The notes under the pieces are model-generated. The model searched no databases. It had not been told where the DNA came from and worked only from the letters and a program-made list of their open reading frames with translations. From Patiria pectinifera (Eukaryota; Echinodermata; Asteroidea; Valvatida; Asterinidae), in NCBI GenBank assembly GCA_029964075.1, contig CM057135.1:30431366-30495365 (forward strand): 64,000 bases of DNA, written 5' to 3'. Shown in pieces: positions 12,301 through 20,613 of the stretch. A program made the translations under genes and the position numbers. Each line of letters begins with the position of its first letter. Within the stretch, counting starts at the first letter, position 1.

Positions 12301-15300
12301 CCAGAAAAAAAAGAATGTTTCAGAACAATTTTATTTATGAAACCTACTAATAAACAAAAATCACTTATTAGCTGAGAAACTTTACATTTGTAGAGTTTGT
12401 GCATTTATTTTCAGATTTCAAAAGGAATCTAACCCTTGCATCAATGTTTTTGGCAAGTAAAACAAGTCTCAGTTAATGATCATAAAAATGAAGTATCTGG
12501 AATTCAGACCTCTACCATGAAAACTGCTTCAAATGTATCACAAGTGAACTGTTTTCAATATAAGAAACAGACAAGAAATTTGTGAAAAGTGAAAGTCAAC
12601 ATGTGAACAGCAGACTTGGAAATATGCTGCAAGGAGCGCACACGCCGTGAAAACTGGAAAAGAACTACGCATGGAAATTCTAATTGGCAAGAGCATCAAA
12701 CGAACAGCAAATTCTGAAATGAGTCAGAACGAACACAACAAGATTTGGTTGGAAGTAACCGACAACTCTGCAAAAATGGTGACGGCTCCTTCGGTCTGTA
12801 TACATACGATCTGTTTGGTCTGGATAGCGTCTCTTGCCACGATGGGGATTATCAAACTCAGGGAGCTCTCCCTCCCCAAAGAGATTGCCATAGCTATCCT
12901 CTAGATTACAAATGGCACAGGTATACGCAGGTGTCAACATAAAAAGGAGAAATGAGGTTGTAGGTTTGTGCATGGGATGGGGGGGGGGGGTGTCATGAGA
13001 GTAGGTTTACTACTTGGGGTGGGTTTGGGTTCCTGGTTGGCGCAGTGGTACAATGGGAGATTATCACTGTGGACTTCTTTTACAATAACACAAATTTCTT
13101 TCACAACAAAATTGGGTATTTCTTTCACAACAGAATGCTCATTATCTTTTTCAGCAATATCTGTATTTTGTACAAGAAATTCATGATACCACACAGGAAA
13201 TTTGGGATCCAGTAAATAAATACTGTTGTCATAAAAGAAATTTCTGTAAGTGTACAAGAAAATTTGTTGGTTAAGAAAAATCGCTTGTATCATACAAGAC
13301 ATTTTGATATTGTGAAAGAAATTATTAACCCCACCCCTAGGCCCTTTTTTGGCTAGGATTCATCCTCAATCCTCACAATTTTGCACTTATGTTCAAATGA
13401 AGGATACCCACTGCCTCAATCCTTCTAAATCTTCAAACAACCCTTCTGAATCCTGCAACAGCCCTGCCTCTCAAAATGCATGCAGCCTCAATTACCAAAT
13501 TCCTCCTCTCCGTCAAACACCATTTAGCCTCATCCTCCAAAATCAACCGATATCGAATGTCCATGTGCCCTAAGTCCTCCACAATCCTCCGAAACTGTAT
13601 GTTGCATTCAAAACTGCATGTTGCATTCAAAACTGTACGTTGCATTCAGCCTCAATCTTCCAAAATTGCACGCAGGACTTTGGATGATTGAGAAAGGTTA
13701 ACGTTAATGATGATATTGCTTTGAGTTAAGCTACATGTATATTCACCTGCTGGTCTGATTGGCTGTGGAGGCGAGGGTTTGTACAGTTCCTTTTGTGCCT
13801 GTTTCTGTGCCTGCAGCTTCTCGGCCTCTACCTCCTCCTTGGTCTGTCTCTTGGTGGCTGCAGGGTCCTCCCCGTAACCACCCAGAGTGATATTTGTCTT
13901 ACCACCCGGGGGAGCTAGCACTCTGAAATAATAAAAATACAGAACACGACAAAAATGACTACATGTATGATGTATTGCGTTACTTTTTTTAGGGACTATG
14001 ACCAGAACTTATTTCAAAGGGGGGGAAAAAATTAAGGCCAGATGTCTCCTCATGTCACATAAAAGAGTAGAGAACAAAAACACACTTTCTGTTTTGGGAC
14101 TTGCCTAAATAGTCGGCGATGATACCAGCATACTTCGCTAAGATACTATTTTGAATATTATCAGCAGGCTTATTTTGTACAAAGAGGGCAGGGTTTAGTT
14201 TTATGAGGGAAATTAAGGGGTAAAACTCCCAGAGGCAGAAAATGGTCTGAACTACTGTGACTGGTACATCTCTAACCGTCAAAGCAGGTAAGAAAGTCAT
14301 ACAACTGTTTCATGCGTTATGGGCTATTGAAATCCCCACTGACATTGAGTACCTTCTGTTTGAAAAGTGTTAGCATGGTTAGGCATGAAACAGTCGTTCT
14401 CTTGAGGCCTTTTCACACTGTCCAAAATCTCCGGGTTGGAACCGGTTCCAACCCCAAGATTTTTTCAACCCTTTTCCCAAATTTCAACTCAGTTCCAACC
14501 CGGGTAGCATGCTCTAGCCGGATCGAAATCAACCCTGGCAGGGACCAGGGTTGAAAATCTCAACCCGGATCGAAATTGCATTTTTCGGCCTGAACCGTGT
14601 CGAAAATGATAGTGTGAACCGCCCCGAGTTGAGTCACTTGGGCCGATCCGTGTTGAGTTGAGGCTGACATTCCTCCACCATCATCGCCATCACAAACACC
14701 GCTCATGAAACAATCGCTCCCTAATTATCATCCGACAATGTATCAGAGTATTGAGCATTCTTTACCGAGTCTGGGGTTGTATTAGGTCCGCAAAATGTAC
14801 CCCCAAAAAAGTACATTTCTAACGTTAAATAGAACGAATCGTCTAACGAAATGACCGGAGCCATTTTGGAAATATTGCACATCACACAGCTGCACTGGTG
14901 TCATATGTGAAAATTGGAATCCCACGAAAATCGGATTCCTTTACTCTCTTATTGGTCAAGCCCTCTCACGTGACAGGTCATTCTCCTAATTATCATACTT
15001 GGGCATGCGCAATACTACCAATGAGTCCGTATTTCACCGAGTAGTAAATTCACGCTGCACACCGGCCTGTCCGTTAGCCTCGTGCGCGTAGCCACGAGCG
15101 TCGCAATGCATTATGGGATTGAGAAAATCATCACAGCGCCCCGTGCCGAATGTGATATGTGTCGAGAATTTGTAGTGTGAATACACAGGGGCCGTAGCCG
15201 GATTGAACGTTACACGGTTCACGTAGCGGCCGTTCCCGTAAAGAACAGTGTGAACGTTGCGTCTGTCCGATCCGTGTCGAATACAACTCGGGCTGAACCG

Positions 15301-15436
15301 GGTTGGATCCGGGTTGGTTTCAACACGTTTCGAAACGGAGATAGTGTGAAAAGGCCTTTGCTTTCCACGACATCAGCTATAGGCCTACTCACTTAGCTGG
15401 GGACTGGGGTGATTTAATTTCAAGTGACAACATCAT
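9134..15436 (-). CDS. JPT: Jupiter microtubule-associated homologue (JPT1/JPT2, HN1 family), four exons
   Basis: Join on the minus strand: 15436-15393, 13922-13747, 12900-12808, 9363-9134. This gives 543 nt, 180 residues and stop TAG. Introns are phase 2, 1 and 1, and every junction keeps the frame. Drosophila Jupiter associates with microtubules; vertebrate JPT2 (HN1L) is reported as an NAADP-binding protein and JPT1 is HN1. Motifs seen: N-terminal KVLAPPGGKTN near residues 15-25, a SYGNLFGEGE block near residue 76 (compare SSNLFG in JPT2), GNNPVTGE near 106, and C-terminal KRQPPGGKDSGIFG. PPGG boxes near both ends and NPVTGE are family hallmarks. Human JPT1 and JPT2 are about 154 and 190 residues. 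The start is the first of tandem ATGs; no in-frame ATG occurs between it and an upstream TAA near 15570. JPT1 versus JPT2 cannot be decided. Divergently oriented to CRAMP1. Confidence 0.82.
10747..10870. repeat. GAGACC hexanucleotide array
   Basis: About a dozen copies of CGAGAC/GAGACC lie in four clusters separated by short unique spacers such as TGAAGATT and AGCCCCTTCAAGGCG. It lies in the last JPT intron. The minus-strand frames over it translate as SRSR- or LGLG-type simple peptides and are not genes. Confidence 0.7.
12808..12900 (-). CDS. JPT: JPT exon 3 (NLFG exon)
   Basis: The acceptor is TTTGTAATCTAG and the donor is GATC|GTATGT. It is 93 nt, entering and leaving in phase 1, so it fits exactly between exon 2 and exon 4. 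It encodes DSYGNLFGEGELPEFDNP and then basic HRGKRRYPDQTD. The NLFG block resembles the SSNLFG and SDIFG blocks of the family. Because its length is a multiple of three, skipping it would also keep the frame, so it could be a cassette exon. Confidence 0.65.
13592..13648 (+). repeat. 19-bp tandem repeat, three copies
   Basis: The unit is AACTGTATGTTGCATTCAA, starting at 13592, 13611 and 13630, with one or two substitutions per copy. It lies in JPT intron 2, next to a wider stretch rich in CCTCAATCCT and AATCCTCC words (13360-13680). Confidence 0.6.
13747..13922 (-). CDS. JPT: JPT exon 2 (N-terminal PPGG box)
   Basis: The acceptor is ATTATTTCAG|A and the donor is GCAG|GTGAAT. It is 176 nt, entering in phase 2 and leaving in phase 1. 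It encodes VLAPPGGKTNITLGG, then a charged helix-like stretch rich in E, K, Q and A (TKEEVEAEKLQAQKQAQKE), then a proline-rich end. The PPGGKTNITLGG box matches the N-terminal box of Jupiter and HN1 proteins. Confidence 0.85.
14405..15357. mobile_element. 953-bp non-autonomous DNA transposon
   Basis: The left end AGGCCTTTTCACACTGTCC (14405) is matched in reverse complement by the right end, which reads AGGCCTTTTCACACTATCTC on the minus strand (ending 15357). Subterminal blocks GGGTTGG and GGTTCCAACC also recur in inverted form. The trinucleotide TTG flanks both sides (14402-14404 and 15358-15360), consistent with a 3-bp target-site duplication as in PIF/Harbinger elements. No transposase frame is present. 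The element is more GC-rich than its host and lies in JPT intron 1. Confidence 0.7.
15393..15436 (-). CDS. JPT: JPT exon 1 (initiator)
   Basis: This reads ATGATG through CCCCAGTCCCCAGCTAA and then the donor GTGAGT, encoding MMLSLEIKSPQSPA plus AA. The first base of exon 2 completes a lysine, giving the family-typical K-V-L-x-PPGG junction. A purine at -3 precedes the first ATG. The exon sits only 36 bp from the end of a DNA transposon that fills much of intron 1. Confidence 0.7.
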
Positions 15437-15661
15437 TTCGATCTTATTTGATTTTCTGCTCCCCTCGAATGCAACAGGACGGGACCATCCATGCACAGGC
15501 AATATACTGTCAGACCCCCTAAAGCTACGCGGTCCTTTTTCTACGCATTCACCTTTAATTTGTGTGTGTTACTGCATGCTCGACAAGTGTTACCTGCACA
15601 GATTATGGAGGGTCAAGGATAAGTGTGTGACTGATAATAGTTATATTGATAAAAGTAAGAT

Positions 15662-15875
15662 AGTGGATATATTGCCGGAGGTAATACCGGCAAGCTAACG
15701 TTTACTAAAGGTTTGACGGCGGCAATCCATATCAACAGAGGGCGCTGTACTCTCTAAGATAGGGCTGAATTATAAGATATATTAATACAAAAAAAATTAC
15801 AACTGAGCATGTTCAGTGCATATCCGGCAAGCTAACGTTTACTAAAGGTTTGCCGTCTCCGGCAAAATATCCACT
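15662..15875. mobile_element. MITE with internal direct repeats
   Basis: The left end AGTGGATATATTGCCGGAG (15662-15680) pairs with the right end CTCCGGCAAAATATCCACT (15857-15875), with one mismatch in 19. Internally, the block CCGGCAAGCTAACGTTTACT followed by AAAGGTTTG occurs twice in direct orientation (about 15688 and 15826). No coding capacity. No clear target-site duplication was identified. Confidence 0.6.
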
Positions 15876-15999
15876 GCCTAAAATAATAATACAAGGTAGT
15901 CCAGTATTTCAGTCACATTGATATGGGACTAGGTCCAAGTCTGCTTCATGACATGCAAGACAACTGACGTTTTCACCCGTCGCTTTGTTGCATCGATAT

Positions 16000-16961
16000 T
16001 AGGAATCCGCCGAAACTATGTAATAACGCCCTCTGTCGTCCAATTTCTAGTTTCGTTATCGCATTTACAAATTCGGCGATGCTCAGATCTGCGCAGCCAG
16101 CTAGCTGCAGCCAAGTAGACTTGCCCAAGTCTGGGTTTCGCTTGGTCAGTGCGGGAAATGCACGCCGTAGGTTGTGTATTTGTATGGCTGTAAAAGTAAC
16201 ATTGATTAATCAGTATCAGATACTAATAAATTGTATTATGCAAAATTCAATACTTTGTTAAGCTGCATATTCATGTCGAAGTTTGCTCTATTTTCTCCTC
16301 TTTTTTTGTTTACAAATACTTGTGTGCGTTGCTAAAATAAATACAATGTATCGTGCTTATCTGAGTACAAAACAAAATAAGTAATACTACATTGTACAAA
16401 TACGTAGACGGTAAAAACTATTTCAAGTTAAAAGATACAGTTCATTATAAATATATAGGGGGCCTATTCAATGGATTAGTTAGACAGTCGATACAAAATA
16501 AAGCAGATTAATAGGTAAAGTAATACAAAGAATGAAGCCCAATGATTAAACGGGGAAACATCTTTAACTATAAACTAAAAGTATAAGAACATGATTAATA
16601 CTCGGTTGCAATGGCGAAATTTCACGGTTTTCTTCTTATTTTTTTTAGTACCTTACAGAGACTGGCAACAAGTCTAGAAGTACATCATGGCGGCGTGGTG
16701 AATTGGCCGACTCTGTTCGTTGCTCTAGGTAGTACCATGGCATAGTGATCATTCAGTCTCAGAATAGTTTTGCTTGACCGAACTAACACCAAATTTTTGG
16801 GGCCTTCTATTAATAAATAGTAATGAAAATAATCCTTGTTTTACCGGCCGTACCATAATATGTTTGTGAACGAGACAGTACCGTACCGGATTTACAAATG
16901 CGATATCGAAATTGAAATTCCTAGTTTCGGCGCACCGAATTTACAAATCCGTTGATTCCTA
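16000..16961. mobile_element. probable TIR element, ~960 bp, diverged ends
   Basis: The left side carries TAGGAATCCGCCGAAACTA and then TCGTTATCGCATTTACAAAT. The right side read in reverse complement carries TAGGAATCAACGGATT, CGCCGAAACTAGGAAT and TCGATATCGCATTTGTAAAT. The order of shared blocks makes an inverted repeat of about 80 bp with substitutions and a rearranged spacer. The interior is AT-rich with no transposase. Exact ends are uncertain. Confidence 0.45.
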
Positions 16962-17008
16962 GTTACGCAGCTGCAACATCTTCGCCTTTCCTAAGGCCTT
17001 CCGGGGAA

Positions 17009-17717
17009 TGTCGGACACTTCGCCCCATTTCCACGTCACCCCATGTCACTTCGCCCCTAACCACTTCGCCCCTAACCACTTCGCCCCATCCCCACTTCGC
17101 CCCATCCCCACATCGCCCCATCCCCACTTCGCCCCATCCCCACTTCGCCCCATCCCCACTTCGCCCCAGCCGTTACATGTAAAAAAAAATCTCATCTACA
17201 TGTATTTTATTGGCTTAAAAACAATTCCAACAGATTCACTAATTAATTGCTTACCAACGGAAAGAATTAGCCCACCAAATGAACAATTCATAACCAACCT
17301 CTCAAGCTATCAGTATCACTCTCCCCTACCGAGAAAAAAAGCTTGAAGTAAAAGATCCAACTTTGTTCCCAACCTGGCTATACCAACCCGTCTCCCTCTT
17401 ATAGAGGAACGACAATACCTTTGACATGTTTGACATCCTAATTCACTCTTCATGCTCTTGGAGGAACCAATCTACATGGGGCGAAGTGGGGATGGGGCGA
17501 AGTGGGGATGGGGCGAAGCGGGGATGGGGCGAAGCGGGGATGGGGCGAAGCGGGGATGGGGCGAAGCGGGGATGGGGCGAAGCGGGGATGGGGCGAAGTG
17601 AGTATGGGGCGAAGCGGGGATGGGGCGAAGCGGGGATGGGGCGAAGCGGGGATGGGGCGAAGTGGTTAGGGGCGAAGTGACATGGGGCGACGTGGAAATG
17701 GGGCGAAGCGTCCGACA
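17009..17717. repeat. paired inverted minisatellite arms (possible TIR element)
   Basis: Both outer ends carry TGTCGGAC(A/G)CTTCGCCCC, inverted relative to each other. They are followed by the same irregular lead-in (CATTTCCACGTC(A/G)CCCC, CATGTCACTTCGCCCCTAACC) and then by 16-bp units CTTCGCCCCATCCCCA. The left arm (to 17167) reads in this orientation and the right arm (from 17476) in reverse complement. A roughly 300-bp unique AT-rich spacer separates them. All long open frames in both arms are products of the 16-bp unit, which is not a multiple of three. Confidence 0.75.
17476..17717 (-). repeat. right minisatellite arm, ~14 units of 16 bp
   Basis: Repeats of GGGGCGAAG(C/T)GGGGAT run from about 17478 to 17655, then the TTAGGGGCGAAGTGACATGG lead-out. 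Most units carry GAAGCGG, while the first two carry GAAGTGG, the form found in the left arm. One unit is GAAGTGAGTAT. The pattern suggests expansion of a C-variant unit in this arm only. Confidence 0.7.
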
Positions 17718-18566
17718 CCCCCTTCCGGGCATTGCCATTTGCGCAACGACGACGGATGACGAGATCTTACACCCACCTGGAGGTTGGCTTAAGAACAGTT
17801 TCCATGCCAACACAGTTATCTGTAGTCGTCATTTTGGGCAACAATGTTGATGAAGTTTATCCCCGAAGTAAAATATGTTGTAAAAAAGCAATATTTCTGA
17901 CTCTATTGGTCGATTCTTTTCTCACAAAATTTAGCAGACACACACTGCACACCGTCCCCGCCTGTCGGTAATGGCATTAGTCGGGTGCCTATAATATTTC
18001 TTGTTATTAATTCGCATTCGAAGTTCAGGTACTTGTGCCATGTCATTTTTCGGCGCGGTCGTTGAGTGATACATGAATATGCATGATTTTGTACTAAAAC
18101 ATTATTTGATTGGCTTATTGATTAATTATATTTGTACTCATATTATTTGATTTAGGAATAGGAGATATTAAGAAAAATATATGAATTCGTATGATAACAA
18201 TTATTCTTAGTGGTAAATTCGTAGTATATTGATGAAAATTTACTAAATTGTATGGATAATAAGTGACTTTGCTCCGTTAATGCATCAAAAATTGGCCAAT
18301 CGCCAGGGCTGTATTATTTATTTTTAGTCATTCATTTGCAAATGCAATTACCGTAAAGGAAGCTAAAGATAATAATAATTTTCGGTCTCTGATTAATATT
18401 ACACAATTATTTACTCTTCTCCCAGTCCCATTAATATTTCTCTCTGAACCTGTTAAAAAGATGCAATTATATCTTCAAAAAGGCACTTAGTTTCCTGAAA
18501 AGCTTCAAGTTCAAGATCACGAGCCGAGAGAAATATACAAAATAAAATAATGCAAACATTACTCAC

Positions 18567-18707
18567 GTCCACGCGATCTAAAAACACAAGAACAGAACAG
18601 GAACAACAATTTTAATTGATCGATATTTATAATATCACGTCAGATTGCTGCTTTAAGGCTTCCGGTTTAGGGGATTCCTTTTGTCACATGATCTGAAGAT
18701 GACCAAT
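18567..18707 (-). promoter_or_regulatory. candidate JPT promoter and 5'UTR exon
   Basis: Reading the minus strand, a CCAAT motif (inverted, 18703-18707), a CRE-like TGACGTGA (18642-18635), a TATA-like TATAAATATCG (18631-18621) and, after a gap suited to a start near 18600, a donor GGAC|GTGAGTAA at 18567/18566 follow in the expected order and spacing. This would make a short noncoding first exon spliced to the exon bearing the tandem ATG. The acceptor next to exon 1 is not clear, so this is inference. Confidence 0.3.
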
Positions 18708-18709
18708 GA

Positions 18710-20551
18710 GAGATGGGATTTCCCAATTAATGAATCGTCATTTGGCGCCAGTCACAGTGTTTACATCGGGAACGTACATGTACATAGCCCAGCTCCATGT
18801 TCACGTACTGTACGGTACGGTACAAGTCAGTGCTACAACTCCAGAAAGCGCGTAGTACATGTACACACGTACATGTACAACCTGAGTGACACACACCTAG
18901 TTCACTAGCACTAGCTAAAATTTAAGATGGATATTATAAGCTTTTCTGGATTCTATCAAGTTTTGAGTATTGTTGACCCCATGATTTGCCACATTATTTG
19001 TCTGGTTTAGGACCAAAAGTACGATGAATGAAACTGATGTTACAAAAAGGTGAGACCCCGCAGACTTTTACTGCAACTTTTGCAAGTGTAACCGAAGTTC
19101 TTCAAGTTTCGTCTGTAAACATGGGATGCAGTATAGTAGGCTTACTAAAGAAGCAGTACTTTTTAGATTTTAATTAATCTGATTGCAAGATTTGTGTGAA
19201 ATTATTGTATTGTCACCAACCCTCCATGGAGTTGATAAGTTTTACAAAATGTGATTAAGAAGTATTTTTTTGTTCTGTTTCCATCTCACAATTATTACAA
19301 CCCGACTGCCCCAAAAAGTCTTGTCACTTAGATATAGATAATGCGATAATTTATTACTGTCGAGTGGCGATTTTTTTTACGTAACTGATCAAAAAAAAAT
19401 CTTGCTCTCAAAATGTCACAATGAATTGAGGAATTTGAGGACTCCATTAATTTTTATTTTGTATCATAATATGTAAAAACGAAAATGCATGATGACAGAG
19501 AACTGGAAGACGCCCAATTTCATGAGAATATATACGGGACTCAATTGCTGTATTGCATTGCACCAAACATGGTTAAAATGAAATAATTAATTGAAATATC
19601 TCATGTTTAAATACCTGTTTTGAAATAGGTTAGTTTGCTGTAATTGTTAAAATGTTCAAATCCTCTGAGAGGGCATTATTTATATATCACAGGCACTTTG
19701 CCAATAAATCTTTGGATGTTGAAGTTCCGCACAGCGCCGCTATAAAAAATCCCAGTGGTTTTTGTTTTTAATTGATCCAGTTTTTCTTGGACTTTTTGCT
19801 TAGATTATTGCATAAATATCAACATGTATGAAATGTGTGATTAGTGATTTTGTTTTATATCCAATTGGATTAAATGACACCGACTTGAAATGACTCAATG
19901 AATTTGAACATCAAAAATGAACCTGCTCTTCGGCAGGGATGCTTGAAGTTGTAGATCATCTTTGACATGTGCGCCTAGCGAAGTAGGGTTGGTCAAGTAT
20001 TTTTTGTTTCAACTTTTTTTAAATAGATATTCCAAATTGGATCTAGTTAATTCTAATTATGATAAAGTACGGACAACATAGGCCCACTATTTTAAAAAGT
20101 GGAAAAAAATGAAACTTTCTAAGCGAAGTTCCAGACAGTTTCACATCTCGATGCATGCATGATGGAGATGAAGACCCAGAAATTACTGCGCGTACCCTAT
20201 GGAATGTCATTTTTTATTTTCCCAAATCTTTAACTCTCGGGAAGAAAAAGAACCTGGAATGGTACTCTATGTGGTAAAGAGCTTGATTTAATTGTATAAA
20301 TTCGTCTAATAAGCTGTTAAGAAGACGAACCATCGCAAATTAAAAACATATGAACTAATTGTAGTGAGCTGGGGAGAGCGTGGCATCACGTTCGCGCTGA
20401 TCGGCGCAATGCGACAACGAGCCAGTTTCATGTAATGAACATTTTGGATTCTGTTCAGTTTGAGAGAGTGCCAGTGTAAAAACACTCGAATTTCTATCGA
20501 AAAATGACCGCCGATTTTCATCCAGACTAAGTGTAATCATCTTTAGTGTCG
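18710..20551. other. intergenic DNA and presumed CRAMP1 5' flank
   Basis: There is no coding exon here. GTACATGTAC palindromes and the direct run ACGGTACGGTAC cluster at 18772-18880. A locally CpG-rich patch (20390-20430, with ACGTTCGCGC and CGGCGCAATGCGAC) precedes the CRAMP1 start and may mark its transcription start. An in-frame TAA at 20534 closes the CRAMP1 frame upstream. Confidence 0.4.
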
Positions 20552-20613
20552 ATGGTGAAACGTAGGAAGGAACCTAGGGGAGATGAGGCACCGGCCAGCG
20601 CCGCCAAAAAGGG
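20552..20613 (+). CDS. CRAMP1: CRAMP1 exon 1
   Basis: Encodes residues 1-20 (MVKRRKEPRGDEAPASAAKK) and two bases of a glycine; the donor is GG|GTAAAA. This basic start resembles a nuclear localisation signal. It is too short to stand out as an open frame and was found from the phase of exon 2. Confidence 0.75.

Noticed and set aside
12971-12992. Poly-G run and similar G/C runs (near 1838, 4427, 8406, 10202, 34370, 39580, 56697)
   Set aside because: These are single homopolymer tracts next to A/T runs. They lack the spaced G-tracts needed for a specific quadruplex or regulatory claim.
13030-13075. TGGCGCAGTGGTACAATGGGAG resembling a tRNA A box
   Set aside because: No matching B box or cloverleaf follows, so neither a tRNA nor a tRNA-derived SINE can be supported.
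17426-17813. Long open frames on both strands (for example Gly/Trp/Arg-rich and Pro/His/Ser-rich readings)
   Set aside because: They are translations of a 16-bp minisatellite in three shifting frames, with no start context, splice signals or family resemblance.
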